Below, in pieces: positions 34,519 through 47,500 of a DNA stretch of 64,000 nt. The translations under genes were made by a program, and so were the position numbers. The notes below the pieces were generated by a model, which saw only the letters and a list, made by a program, of their open reading frames with translations, made no database searches and was not told where the DNA came from. Source of the stretch: Pleurodeles waltl (Eukaryota > Chordata > Amphibia > Caudata > Salamandridae); the NCBI RefSeq assembly GCF_031143425.1, contig NC_090440.1, positions 337,407,844 through 337,471,843 on the forward strand, read 5' to 3'. Positions within the stretch are counted from its first letter, which is position 1; every line of letters starts with the position of its first letter.

Positions 34519-35662
34519 GGCCCTCATTATGACCCTGGCGGTCAGGAGACCACCAGGATTAATGTGGCAGTATTACTGCCAACAGGCTGGCGGTACATAC
34601 CACCACATTATGAGATTGGAGGGATGGCTGCAGGCAACCCGCCACTTCTCCACTCATACCGCCATGGCAGTATGAGCCACTGGGCTGGAGATGTCTATCT
34701 CCAGCCCGGGGACCAACATAGTACCGCCCATGGTATTATGAGCTGGCCTACCACCATGGTTTTTGTGGCATTAGCAACGCCAAGAAGACCTTGGCGGTAG
34801 GCCCTAACAGTGACAGGGAATTCCTTCCTGTTACCTTTAGGTGGCTCCCAGACCCCCAACAACCACCTGATGCCCCCAACCCCCAACCCCCTTTCATCCA
34901 AACTCACCCCCACCAACCCGATCCACAAACTAACCCCCACACCCTTCCGATCTACTCACTCACCCCCACCCCTTCTGATCCACTCACGTACCCCACCACC
35001 ATATATGCACACACCCCCAGACACACACACACACAGCGCACAACTGACCCCTACCCCCACAGCCACACATGCACACATCATCCTCCCCTCCCCCACCCCA
35101 CTACAGTCACAGCACCCCTCCCCACACCCCCGCTCCCTGCATACAGGCACACAGACACCCACATGCACCAAACATACACCCATTCACTTACACTGGCATA
35201 CACGCATTCATTCACACGCTGACATACACACATACTTTCCGATGTACCCAAACACATTCTTACACACAATCACACTGCCATGCAGACACGCACTCACTTC
35301 ACCATTCTTACATGCAACACACAGATGTATTCACACACACACTCACACATTCACACACACACTCAGACACACACACACACAAAACCCCAACTCTCCCACC
35401 CCCCTCCCCTGCCCCGCCAGCAGAATACCGCCAGGCCATACTACTGGTCATAACACGGCTGTCAGAGTACTTCTGGCAGGCCGGTGCTGGTGTTAGCAGC
35501 GCCAGCTTACCACCGTCCACCACCATGATCACTACCAGATTTCTGCCCTTGTTGTGGTGGAAGTCAGGCAGTGTTCATAATATGGCGGACAGATGGTAGC
35601 CGCCGTGGTAGCCATCACCACGGCGGTAGGCGGTATTTACCGCCAATGTCATAATGAGTCCC
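34519..35662 (-). mobile_element. MITE-like element, family A, copy 2 (1144 bp)
   Basis: Ends GGCCCTCATTATGAC and GTCATAATGAGTCCC form inverted repeats; TAT is duplicated (34516-34518 and 35663-35665). The interior has GGCGGT palindromes, CTACCACCATGGTTTTTGTGG and a long CA-rich tract (about 34990-35390). These modules are the reverse complement of the element at 884-1701. It interrupts the ERV-A pol region. Proline/threonine-rich open frames across the CA tract are repeat artefacts. Confidence 0.88.
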
Positions 35663-35663
35663 T

Positions 35664-36043
35664 ATTTGTCTGGATAGCAATTCCATCATTTGAACAGGTA
35701 AACAAACATCCTATTTTGCACAACAGGTCTCTTCCCAAAAGGCATATTAGACTTGAGTCATGGATTACAAATTTGTGCAAGCCGTCAATATTACCATTTT
35801 TAACAGGAATCTATTCAGTAATCGGGTTTGTCAAGAATTGATTTGCAACTCCTACAATCTGCACTGTTTTCCAGATAGTGGCACATTAAGAACTTCTGCA
35901 GTTCTAACTGTAGAGTGTGTAGCTCCTGTATCAACTAAAAATGAGACTTGATGACCTATAACTTTCCCATTTACATTAGGAACCTTTTCATACACTTCTA
36001 ATGAAGCTGCTAACACACATTCTACTTCATCCAAAACTCCCAC
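35664..36043 (-). pseudogene. ERV-A protease fragment
   Basis: Minus-strand frame from 36043 reads NGKVIGHQVSFLVDTGATHS, with the DTGA active-site loop of retroviral aspartic proteases. The domain is cut at its 3' side by the MITE whose end is at 35662. Confidence 0.85.
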
Positions 36044-36143
36044 TCATTAATTCATCATTCGATCCATCCTCACTGTGTGTTTTTTTAATTGTTGTACCCT
36101 TTGATTATTTTGACTTAATCTTTGACCTATTATCTGCTGAGGA

Positions 36144-38029
36144 AACATCGCCTGCTGCTGTGCCATTGGAGCTTGAGGCATCTGCATTAGTTGCTTTGGT
36201 CTCAATTGTATCTAGGGCTGCAACTGCTGTGGCACCTGAAAACATGGCATCTGTACCGGTTGCATCTGTCAGGAACTTTGCATTTGATGAGGACTCTGCA
36301 TTTGATTATTCATAATCTGGACATTTAAATTAGGATTCTGAATTCTCAGTCCTCTCAAATTTGGAAAAATATTGTTTTCATTCATCTGTGTAACACCTTC
36401 CTGCACCATCATTGGACACTCCAGTTTCCAATGCCTGAAACCCCCCAAGAGTGTTAAGGCAACATCTTTTTCATTACCTGCATACCACCCGAATTAACAT
36501 ACAAATCAACACCATTGTTTCCATTTTCATGACCTCTACCTCTCACATGATCCTGATGTTGAAACACCTGCATGTTTCACTGTCGTGGAAAAATTCCCTA
36601 CATTTTTGATTCTGCTACCTCTGCTGCTTTAACTTCCATCACCATTGTCGTTTCCTTCAATTTATTCTGCTTCATTTTAATCTTGCCACTACAGTATTTA
36701 GCAAACTGTAATACTTCATCAATTGGTTTTGCTTGCCAGAAGAGCAAATGACTCTTAATCATCTGGCTAATGTCAGGTCTCAAACCCCCAACAAATACGT
36801 TCAATTGTTTCTGTGCCTCTGTAATGTTTAAAGTGCCTGCAACAATCTCTCATAGTACGCACATGTTGACTCCTTTGCTTCCTGTGCTGTCCTCTTAATT
36901 CTCTGCCAACTAATGCTGTTAGGGGACATTCTCATTTTCAAAAATTCAGTCACCTTGTAACAGCTTTTCATTACATCAGGAGATGGTGCACCTGTAACAG
37001 GATTGCATGGAGGCTCTCTTTTTGCCAGTCAACATTTCTTTTACATTCAACCACAAATCAGCTAGAACTACTATTTCTCACAAGGTAACATCGCCTGCTG
37101 CTGTGCCATTGGAGCTTGAGGCATCTGCATTAGTTGCTTTGGTCTCAATTGTATCTAGGGCTGCAACTGCTGTGGCACCTGAAAACGTGGCATCTGTACC
37201 GGTTGCATCTGTCAGGAACTTTGCATTTGATGAGGACTCTGCATTTGATTATTCATAATCTGGACATTTAAATTAGGATTCTGAATTCTCAGTCCTCTCA
37301 AATTTGGAAAAAGATTGTTTTCATTCATCTGTGTAACACCTTCCTGCACCATCATTGGACACTCCAGTTTCCAATGCCTGAAACCCCCCAAGAGTGTTAA
37401 GGCAACATCTTTTTCATTACCTGCATACCACCCGAATTAACATACAAATCAACACCACTGTTTCCATTTTCATGACCTCTACCTCTCACATGATCCTGAT
37501 GTTGAAACACCTGCATGTTTCACTGTCGTGGAAAAATTCCCTACATTTTTGATTCTGCTACCTCTGCTGCTTTAACTTCCATCACCATTGTCGTTTCCTT
37601 CAATTTATTCTGCTTCATTTTAATCTTGCCACTACAGTATTTAGCAAACTGTAATACTTCATCAATTGGTTTTGCTTGCCAGAAGAGCAAATGACTCTTA
37701 ATCATCTGGCTAATGTCAGGTCTCAAACCCCCAACAAATACGTTCAATTGTTTCTGTGCCTCTGTAATGTTTAAAGTGCCTGCAACAATCTCTCATAGTA
37801 CGCACATGTTGACTCCTTTGCTTCCTGTGCTGTCCTCTTAATTCTCTGCCAACTAATGCTGTTAGGGGACATTCTCATTTTCAAAAATTCAGTCACCTTG
37901 TAACAGCTTTTCATTACATCAGGAGATGGTGCACCTGTAACAGGATTGCATGGAGGCTCTCTTTTTGCCAGTCAACATTTCTTTTACATTCAACCACAAA
38001 TCAGCTAGAACTACTATTTCTCACAAGGT
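36144..38029 (-). repeat. 943-bp direct tandem duplication within ERV-A gag
   Basis: Copy 1 is 36144-37086 and copy 2 is 37087-38029. I see three differences (A/G near 36244/37187, T/G near 36368/37311 and T/C near 36512/37454). The junction falls at AAGG|TAACATCG. The low divergence means the duplication is much younger than the retroviral decay around it, or that an assembly step duplicated it. Confidence 0.92.
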
Positions 38030-38877
38030 ATTTGAGTCTTTCCATAGGCATTTTGCTTGTTTCACATCTGTCTGTCTGCTGGCACCATTCCACTGGTTTC
38101 TCTCTCAATCTTGGGTAATCATTTCTTATGGACAATATATCATTCTTGTTGTGCATCAGTAAAATTCAAATGTGCAGACTCCTTTTTCTTCTGATCTATT
38201 TTCTTTGCCCATCTGCCATCCCATTTATCTAATGTTCCCCATGTTTGAATACTCTGAATCAATTTCATAATGTGAATTTTTATTCTAGGTGTTCTCGTGT
38301 TCTTAATGTCTTCTGAATCAAATTCTAATCTGTAACTTCTTTTCAATGGTTTTGATTTTTCGATTTCTACTTCATATTCTGATGTGCCAGTCCTGCCCTG
38401 TTTGCAACATCTTTACACATAAAGCTTAACTCATCTTCGTTATATGAGTCAGTTCTAGTTAACTCAAGTGTTCCCTCAATCATTTAATTCAATTCTAGTT
38501 TTAGATTTGCCAGGTTCAATGTTTTTGCTCCCTCAGGATTTGTCTTTGCTCCACTCATTCTTTTCAACCAATCTGTTAAATGTTGAGCTGTCAAACCTTG
38601 TACTGAAACATTATTAATTTCATGAGGCACACTCTGAGGAGTAATACATAAAGTCTCAGGTGTCATCAGAAATCAATTTGAATTTGAATTTGACTTTTTC
38701 AATAATGAAATAATGAAGTCCTGGGATAAGTCAGGTCTATTAGTGGACCAGTCTTGTCAAAAGTCTGATTTGTTGGAGACACAATCACTGCAGATGCATT
38801 GAGTCTCTCCATTTCTGCGTTTGTGTTAAGAAGATTCTGTACATTATTCCCACTATTTCCCTGTGCATACAATGGTA

Positions 38878-39486
38878 CAACAGGACCAATAGTAACAGAA
38901 ATTGATAATGCTTCTGGACTTGAAGTAGCATTCTGATTTCCTGATTAAATTACTCCAGAACTCTAACCTGAAAGTGTGAAAGTGTTGAAGAACTTGATTA
39001 TGTTTTTGTTACAGTAGTATACCTTGGCATTGTCTGTCTTGCACTGGAGATATTAAATTAGGTGTATACTCCATCTGGACTATCACTGGACATTGAACAT
39101 TCTGTGGTATCTGTGGTGTCACAGGTATTGTAATACTCAGTGCAGAGTTTACAACAGAAATTGTAGTATAGACTACAAGCTGAGCTACAGTCTGAATCAT
39201 AGAAGTCTGATTTACTGTAATAGTAGAAACGTTAGTTGCGACCTGTACTGGACTTTGTGTTTCCACAACCAGAGCTGGTGCTGGTGTCATTGGGCTAGTA
39301 CTAATTTCTGTGCTTGTTTCTTGTGCTGCATATAGAGGAGGGCAACTTCTCAGTTATTGCATTATAAATTCATCATCATCTGAGTCACTATCATAAGTCC
39401 ATGATTTTCTAGGATCATCTGATTTAGACTCATTTTCTTCAAAATAATCCTTATTCTTTGTCTTTGTCTTTGACACTGCTTTCTTT
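38878..39486 (-). repeat. Segment of ERV-A gag duplicated at 40925-41533
   Basis: A 609-bp stretch recurs 2047 bp further right in the same orientation. It starts at CAACAGGAC and ends at GACACTGCTTTCT in both. The two copies differ by scattered substitutions and small indels, more than the 943-bp pair. Confidence 0.88.
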
Positions 39487-40057
39487 CTCTTGTGTAATTG
39501 CAGGAAACATTTTAATACCCTGTAAAGTTTCAGTTCTCCAAAATATTCGCTCACTTTCCTGCCTTGCTTCTAACAATGTTTTCTCAACTTTTTGAATTCG
39601 TCTTCAATTTTTTAATTCTTTTGGTGTCTGCACATCAGCTCCCAAAAAGCTAAGGCTTCAAATTGTGCTTGTCTTGGAGGAGGTTTTAATTTGTAAAGCA
39701 CTCTTCTAACATTTTCAAAAATTCTCATGTTAAAAGTTAAAAGTTCCATAAGCAGGAAACACTAAGCTCCCTTCCTTCTCTGTAATTTTGCACCACTGTT
39801 AAACCAAATACATGCTGTGGTACCTTTGTCTTCCGTTATAAGATATGCAGGTGTGCCTTCCGGTGGGGCAACTTCTCCTACTCTAACTGTAATGAAATAA
39901 TCTCTCCTAATTGCATTCTTTAACGCTTTGAAATATTTCATTTATAATTTGAGTTGGGCTTAAAACCACAATTTAAATTCAAAGCATGAAGTAATTCAAT
40001 CCCAAAATCCTTTTTGCTTGTCTCTCTTAATAAATAGTGCACTCCTACTGTCCACCA

Positions 40058-40081
40058 GTCCCTTTGTGGCGCCTTTCACCA
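40058..40081 (-). other. Candidate ERV-A primer-binding site
   Basis: Read on the minus strand, TGGTGAAAGGCGCC followed by ACAAAGGGAC begins with TGG two bases after GGTCA, a plausible LTR 3' end. GGCGCC and the AGGGAC end resemble lysine-tRNA type primer sites, but with an insertion; the tRNA is uncertain. Confidence 0.45.
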
Positions 40082-40083
40082 AC

Positions 40084-40908
40084 TGACCAATCCCAGCACT
40101 ACTGTCATCATAAAGCAGCAGACAAAGCTTTGCAGACTTGTCTTCAAAGCCAATTCACACAAAAACTAAATGCAAATTATTGTGAGCACTAAAGAAAAAT
40201 CAACACACTAACTTATCTGCTTACTACGGGCAGAGACACAATCACTTCAGAAGCTTTATGAATATTTTGATTGCTGCTTTGAGCTCTGACAACTGCTCAT
40301 TCGAATTTAGCTTTCTCTGATTCACAAGTAAAATTCTACGAGCAAATTTCACCTTTGACTAATACCAGATCCTCCTTGCACCCTCAGGACTCACTAATAT
40401 CTGTCAAACTAACACTCCTCTAAAACACATTCTAGGAATCCTAGCTTGACCAAACACAGCAGACAAGTTACAACAACCATGTGGTCAATTTTGTAGCACA
40501 AAGCACCACACTCAATTGAAATACAACACCCTTTGGAGTATGCAAACTCCCTAACAAACTACGTTCGAGTATGTAAACTCCCTATTTCTCAAGTACATTA
40601 CAATTCACCTATGATTTGCTAAAGAACTGCAAGTGGAAACCCTATTGCGAATGCAAATCGCACTAGGAATGCTAGGAACATCTTGAGACAAGCATTGGCG
40701 CACCAAATTTCATCCAAACAGGCATTGGCAAAACCAAATTTTCCATATTTCAAAGTTTCAATGAGCACTGGTAAAACCAAATCTCCCTATTCTTTCCAAG
40801 ACATAAAACAATTACAAATAGGGCATTTCCCTCCTATTGAGGCAAAACAGTCCTCTGCTACTATGACACGCCTTAAATTATTTTATATTATTATGATACG
40901 GTGTCACA
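40084..40908 (-). repeat. Probable ERV-A 5' LTR
   Basis: On the minus strand it would start TGTGACACCGTATC (40908) and end TTGGTCA (40084), giving TG...CA termini and about 825 bp directly ahead of the primer site. There is no second LTR in the window for comparison, so boundaries are provisional. Confidence 0.45.
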
Positions 40909-40924
40909 TAAAGGTACAATGATG

Positions 40925-41533
40925 CAACAGGACGAATAGTAACAGAAATTGATAATGCTTCTGGACTTGAAGTAGCATTCTGATTTCCTGATTAAATTAC
41001 TCCAGAACTCTAACCTGAAAGTGTGAAAGTGTTGAAGAACTTGATTATGTTTTTGTTACAGTAGTATACCTTGGCATTGTCTGATCTTGCACTGGAGATA
41101 TTAAATTAGGTGTATACTCCATCTGGACTATCACTGGACTTTGAACATTCTGTGGTATCTGTGGTGTCACCGGTATTTGTAATACTCAGTGCAGAGTTTA
41201 CAACAGAAATTGTAGTATAGACTACAAGCTGAGCTACAGTTTGAATCATAGAAGTCTGATTTACTGTAATAGTAGAAACGTTAGTTGCGACCTGTACTGG
41301 ACTTTGTGTTTCCACAACCAGAGCTGGTGCTGGTGTACTTGGGCTAGTACTCATTTCTGTGCTTGTTTCTTGTGCTGCATATAGAGCAGGGCAACTTCTC
41401 AGTAATTGCATTATAAATTCATCATCATCTGAGTCACTATCATAAGTCCATGATTTTCTAGGATCATCTGATTTAGACTCATTTTCTTCAAAATAATCCT
41501 TATTCTTTGTCTTTGTCTTTGACACTGCTTTCT
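40925..41533 (-). pseudogene. gag: Second, partial ERV-A gag segment upstream of the LTR
   Basis: Copy of 38878-39486. It keeps a 139-codon open frame (41525-41106) across the Ser/Asp-rich region that is interrupted in the downstream copy. Its place ahead of the LTR means a rearrangement: a related provirus was recombined here, or a segment was duplicated across the LTR. Confidence 0.8.
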
Positions 41534-41923
41534 AAAGGTTAAGTCATTTACTATCCTTTGAGATCGACTCGGGCCTTTGGACCCAAACAGAAATAAGAGA
41601 ACGTTCTAACAGTCAACATTAAACAACATTGAGTCAATAACATAAATATTGATTTTGGAGTCAGTAATTTATACACCCACCATGACCAATGTGGCCATGA
41701 GTCACCCCACCATTTTAGCAATGTTTAAACATTTATTGCCCTTTACATTAACAATGCTAAGTTCATGTATATCATATGCAAGACTGTTGTGTAGCCATTT
41801 AGTTATACATGTCAACCTAGATATGTTTTATTTTAGCTTTGTTATATTATTTTCACAGTAGCCACATTTGCGGTCTTGTTTTATTTTCTTTATCTAGCTG
41901 TTCTTCGCCTAGGTGAGCACTAG
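41534..41923. other. Non-coding spacer
   Basis: AT-rich; no gene, repeat boundary or RNA recognised. Confidence 0.4.
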
Positions 41924-42516
41924 GGGGGTCATTCTGACCCGCCGGGGGACCGCGGAAGCACCGCCAACAGGCTGGCGGTGCTTCCAGGGCCATTCTGACC
42001 GCAGCGGTAAAGCCGCGGTCAGAAAAGGGCAACCGGCGGTTTCCCGCCGGTTTACCCCTGGCCCAGGGAATCCTCCATGGCGGCGCTGCTTGCAGCGCCG
42101 CCATGGGGATTCCGACCCCCTTCCCGCCATCCTGTTCCTGGCGGTTTTTACCGCCAGGAACAGGATGGCGGGAACGGGTGTCGTGGGGCCCCTTGGGGCC
42201 CCTGCACTGCCCATGCCACTGGCATGGGCAGTGCAGGGGCCCCCTAACAGGGCCCCACAAAGATTTTCACTGTCTGCTATGCAGATAGTGAAAATCGCAA
42301 CGGGTGCCACTGCACCCGTCGCACCCCTACAACTCCGCCGGCTTCATTGTTGCAGGGGGTTTCCCGCTGGGCCGGCGGGCGGCCTTTTGGCTGCCGCCCG
42401 CCGTCCCAGCGGGAAAGCCAGAATGGCCGCCACGGTCTCTTGACCGCGCTGCGGTCATCCGGCGGTAACCGCATGGCGGGCGGCGACCGCCGCCCGCCGC
42501 GGTTGGGATGACCGCC
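41924..42516. mobile_element. GC-rich MITE-like element, family B, copy 2
   Basis: Ends GGGGGTCATTCTGAC and GGGATGACCGCC are inverted, flanked by TAG and TAT. It is full of palindromes: ACCGGCGG/CCGCCGGT, CGGCGCTGC/GCAGCGCCG, and a nearly perfect hairpin at about 42190-42243 with arms GGGCCCCTGCACTGCCCATG and complement. Shared modules with 29293-29898 make it the same family. No coding capacity. Confidence 0.8.
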
Positions 42517-43489
42517 TATCTTCTTAAACAAGACATTTCTTTCACTCTGTGCTTTTCTCAAGGCTGCAGTATGATAGGTTCCCAACAAAAGTGGTACGCT
42601 TTGTCTCCAATGTTCACAGAAATATACACACTCTTACGTGGGGATCCTTTTTTTGGAACATCAATGATTGTCCTTACATATGTGAGACTAATGTAACTGA
42701 GAGAAATGGATATGATCTGAGTGAACACGATTTCCCTAAGGAATCATGTATGTCATGCGCTTGGTTGCCCCAATCATCCCTGCTCTAGGGTGGAGATGAG
42801 GCACTGCTAGTTAGACACAACAAACCCGGATTAGGCTGACAGGTGTCACATGGTGTGGGATCATACTCAGTCCCCACAGTCCAGGTGATTATGCTGCCTG
42901 AATCCAGTAGTCTTATTAAGATAATGAGAACCTATGCGACATGGCTTCGCCCACGTTTGGTCAGGCACTAATTTATGGGTCCTCCTGAGTATCTCTGACT
43001 CACTACATGCAAAGACACATCTGTACTATTTATGGAGACGTCTGTGGTATTAAGGATTTTTCCTCCTCAGTTAAGTGGAGGGTACCTAACTAATGCTGTA
43101 GGTCGTTCAAGCTTGAACTCTAAAAGGATAATCCCCATTTGGTGTGCTTATCTCTGAACAAGATTTAACATTCACCATGGCGAACCTGCAACAGGTATCA
43201 ATTGCAGTCAATATGTGACCACCCCTTACTGCAAATGTATTGGCACATGGTCTCATAGCCCAGGGGGGTCCAGTTACATTTGTTGTTGAAGCTCATGCAG
43301 CATAGAGAACAGAAATTTTCTATTCTTGGGTCACATTTCAAACAGCCGATTTGAACACAAATACATTTCACCACTATACACCTGAAACATACCTGCACGG
43401 TATAGATCCTATACATATTTAGAAATACCTCTATCTTATCAAGATCATAATTGGCTTGATGAAACCCTACCACATACAGTCCTCCACAT
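42517..43489. other. Unassigned sequence before the foamy-like retroviral relic
   Basis: It may include the leader or LTR of the retroviral relic that starts near 43490, but I could not define an LTR or primer site. No gene recognised. Confidence 0.35.
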
Positions 43490-44296
43490 TAGGTTATATC
43501 GCATCCTGATGCAGCAACCTTGACGGTATCTGAGGTTCGCCGCTTATATGCTGAACTTACAGCAATATACAGACTATTAGTACAGTTTGTAATGCAAACA
43601 TTAAAAACAAACCCAGCACATGCTGCCCCAGTGCAACTACATGCAGCAAGACCAGGTATTAATCCTGCAACTGTACATTCAATCATGGGTAAGGTTCCTG
43701 CCAAATAGGAGGAGATTCTGTTTTGGTTAGCTCAAAAAATAAATGCACTGGAAGCAGTATTCCCCCATGCGGGACCTCAGGATAAACATAGAATATTAAA
43801 TATGTGCTTGCCATTAGGGATGGTTTCCACAGTAGATAACTGCAATACTTGGGGCACAGTATTTGCCACGCTCTATACTACTGCACACAGTACACCGACA
43901 CTTGTCAATCTTCCGGAGATGATAAAACAAATTCAAGATGAATATGGGGCTGCCCCAGTCCTAGACTTGGGGATGTAACTTCTGGGCAACTTTGCCACTG
44001 TATCTTCCATTATACTATGTAACCTTAAAGGGGAAGCAGTAACACTAGCAGTGCATATGAGGCTCCAGGACATTCCTGTACAGCTGCCAAAGATTATCGC
44101 GGAGACCTACTCTAGTATTGGTCGAGAAAGTCTGGGGGCCAGACCCACGAAACCACAGTTTCAGGGTAAATCTAATAAATATTCTACCAAGCAAGCACCT
44201 CAAGGTTCTAAAAAATGCTGGGTTAAAAAACAACAAACACCTACAAATGGAAAGGGGAGAATCTCTGCACTGAGAGAACCCTCAGAATATATATAA
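43490..44296 (+). pseudogene. gag: ERV-B gag-like region
   Basis: Open pieces at 43520-43708, 43709-43978 (in another frame, ending at a stop) and 44051-44296 form a Gag-like region. No major homology region or Cys-His box is visible; the C-terminal part is basic and Gln/Lys-rich. Assignment rests on its position before protease. Stops occur at 43706-43708, near 43977 and at 44294. Confidence 0.5.
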
Positions 44297-44524
44297 TCTC
44301 AGAAATAGAGATAAAATAAAAACACTTGACAGATATCAATATACTGACACACGCCAATCTCGTTCCCTTCAGGACTCACTCGAAAATGCATTGGGAAAGG
44401 TGGGAGGTCAGAGCGAAGAACTGAGTACGTGAAACCAAGACAGGAATAACAACGCTCTACAGAAGTTTCTATTAAAAAAGAATAGAAACTTCCCCAACAC
44501 AAACCCCAATTTAAATAGCAGCAG

Positions 44525-47500
44525 TTGCGATTTGTCATGCCACTCAAGAAGAGGGCTCTACTGATGAACAAGACGTGGGCACTAACTCTACTAGACAGCA
44601 CAGCAAAGGTCACAATAGTTCACCGGAATCTTCAAGAGCATCTGGAGGTGAAAGCAACTGACAACTTCTTACAAGTTAAAACTGCAGTCATGCGTGTCTC
44701 CACGCCTGACAGGGTGTACAAAGCAACAATACAGTTAAAAGGAGACATTGAATGCACAATTGACACAGTCTTTTGGGACTGAGTCATTAACATTTATGAT
44801 ATTTTACTGGCTGAAAAGGATTGGCCACCTGAATTTGTCCGTACTTGCCCATATGGGGAAGAGGTTATCAAACCTTCTTTCTCACCTTTTGCCACCAACA
44901 AGCTCATAGAATCCTATGCCATTGACTGGGCATTGGCGCAGGCACCTGCGTTATACCGCAACCACGTAGGGTGGGTATAAAGATTCCCCCTATCATGTAA
45001 TTTCAATTAAAAATCAACCCTAACCTCAATATCCAATAAAACATGATGTTAAAGCACCTGTGAGTGGAATCCTCACACAACTTGAGTACCAGGGTGTAAT
45101 CAAACTTTGTGTCTCACCAATGAATAATCCTCTATTCCCTGTACTAAACCGGACCATTCATACAGAATATTCTTAGACTACAGACACTTAAACAGTCATA
45201 CTCGCACATATGCTATACAAAACTCTCAAAGCACGGTACTAATGAATAACATAGTGTGCAAAAAATACAAAACAACAGTGGATATTTCCAATGGCTTCTT
45301 GTGCCAAAATATAGGGCTTGAAAGTAAAGACTTAACAAGTTTCAGAGCACTAGGCTCTCAGAAACAATTCTGTCGTTCACCACAGGGGTACAAGAACAAC
45401 CCAGGATTGTTTGCGGCTCGTGTAACTTCAATATTGCACTACATTGACCCTGAAGCATTGTCCTATGTAGGTGACATCTACCTTACAGACAATGAATTAC
45501 TGAAACATCTAAGACAGGTAGCCTGCATTGTTGCAGGATTTGCCGAATTCGGCTATAAATTAAACTTCAAAAAAACGAAAATAGCCTTCCTTGGTGTCCT
45601 TTTTCTGGGATGCAAATTATCAAGTGAAGGAAAAAGCCAAGCATCACAGTTCTTAGAAAAATGCACACAGTTACAACCTCCAAATGCCATTAAAAAAGTC
45701 CAATCAATATTGGGTTTTCTAAATTTTGACAGAACATACATTCCAGATTATGCATCACGCATCAAACCCTTACATGACTTCATACGTCCTGACTTTTCCA
45801 GTTAATTCTGGACAGTCGAACACACACGCATCCTCAGAGCATTGCAACAAGACATGCTTACAGCACAACACCTACAAACAAGGGACAATAAAAAACAACT
45901 GGTGATCAGAGTAATTGCTGGTGCTATTGGTTGCACCTATGTAACATTCAATGAGGGTGAGACAGTCCCGATTGCATACAAATCACAAACGTTTTGTTCC
46001 CACTGAGAAAACTCTCACTGCTGTTCAGAGGGCTGTCATTAAAGAAAGACCACTAGCCCAGGGGAAACACATTATTGTCATATCTCCAATCCCATCCCTC
46101 GAGGCGTTACCAAAGCCAGTGTTCCAAATGCTAAAGCTTTACATCCACGTTGGATCCAGTAAGCAACATCTCTGACAGCCACTTATGTTGACTATATTTC
46201 TGACTGACAGTTACAAACTGAAGAATTTTTGCAATATGAACTAAAATGCCCAGTTCCGGCAAATACATTGTCTATTGATCAATATCAAAGAGTCATGTAC
46301 ACCAATGGCTCAGTACAACCTGCATAGACACAAAGCATCAATACTCCGCTGCTTGCGCAGTCGTAAGCGGCTATATGGAAGGTAGTAAATTCTATCCACA
46401 ACATACCTTTATGAAAACCCTAGGAGATTGCATTGCACACCTAGCAGAGCTAACAGCTCTGGTGATGGCACTGGAACACACGGATCCTGACCAGCTAACT
46501 CTGATTGTCCGTGAGTCATACTATTGTGTCCAGTCCTTCAATGAATATCTACATTATGGGTGCCAGAATTGGGTCAGAGATTCTAAAGGTAACACCAACA
46601 AACACAGCCTTCTGTGGGGGAAAGCAGTGAATCTGAAGGAAACGCTACCAAATGTCCATGTTGTACATACACTCGGACACCAGCGCATTGGAACACACGT
46701 TACCGGAAATACATTGGCTGATGAAGCAGCCAAATCAGCAGTAGCTAGGCTTCTGGTGCTGCAGTAACTCGTTCTAGAACGAAACCAGATGATGACATAT
46801 GGCCTGCCATGACAGCCACGGCTGAAGACACGCCCTTGGCAAAAGCATTTTCTGTTAACTATTCCTACCGGATGGCAGAAATAAAGCTAAAATACCAGGT
46901 GTTGGTAATCGTGAGATTCCCAACAAAGATCGAAGACCAGAGTTGATTAAAGCAGCGCATGAGGGGGTTGCTTCTGCCCATGCAGGTGTGGCAGCTACTA
47001 TGTCAATATAGCAGGCTTGGTATTCATGGCCAGGTCTATACAAACAGACCTATCAGTATGTCCTTTGCTGTGATAAATGCCAACAAATTAAGGGATCCAA
47101 CGTCAAACGCCCACCGCAGACACCCCTCCTAATTTTTTAACAAACTATTACAATGTGTGTACTTGGACCATTGCAGTTCCCTGATACCTGACAGTGCATA
47201 TACATAATTCTTATTCACTGTTGAGTCCTGCTCCAGATTTATATGGGTGTTGCCACAATGCTTGGCTGACGCTCGGACTGTTATTAAAGACTTGCAAGTC
47301 TTTAGTGCATATATGCAGTTGTGGCTTTCTACTCTGACCAGGGCCCTGCTTTCACCTTAAGGGCATATAGGGATGCCATGGCTTTGTTAGGGATCCAACT
47401 CCATTACTCGTCTCCATTTCATACCGGGGAAATAGTGTCGTGGAGCAATGAAACCGAGATCTAAAGCAATCCTTAACAGCCAGAGTACTAGGTACAGGTC

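Larger units (their letters stand above)
36100..39733 (-). pseudogene. gag: ERV-A gag, with internal tandem duplication and stops
   Basis: The minus-strand ATG near 39733 begins a matrix-like segment (MRIFENVRRVLYKLKPPPRQ). A Ser/Asp-rich stretch follows (SWTYDSDSDDDEF) with a stop (TAA) at about 39354 that is absent in the partial copy at 41106-41525. A capsid-like segment (FVGGLRPDISQMIKSHLLFW at 36804) is present twice because of a 943-bp duplication. Gln/Pro/Met-rich sequence near 36150-36330 precedes protease. I could not see an intact CCHC knuckle. Gag would form the virion core; this copy cannot be translated through. Confidence 0.75.
31755..40908 (-). mobile_element. Decayed endogenous retrovirus (ERV-A), minus strand
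   Basis: In minus-strand order: a probable 5' LTR (about 40908-40084), primer site (40081-40058), gag (39733-36100), protease (about 36043-35664), RT (34240 downward) and a transmembrane-env segment (32201-31755). RNase H, integrase and surface-env are missing or unrecognisable in the 1 kb between RT and env, so there is a large deletion. No 3' LTR was found. Every gene is interrupted. A MITE sits between RT and protease, and gag contains a 943-bp tandem duplication. The env type (LQNR...CC motif) is that of gamma/epsilon-like class I retroviruses; the exact genus is not determined. Confidence 0.8.

Noticed and set aside
34791..35599. Long Pro/Thr/His-rich open frames
   Set aside because: They translate the CA-rich tract of a MITE; repeat artefact. 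The same applies to Cys/Val-rich frames at 1051-1368.
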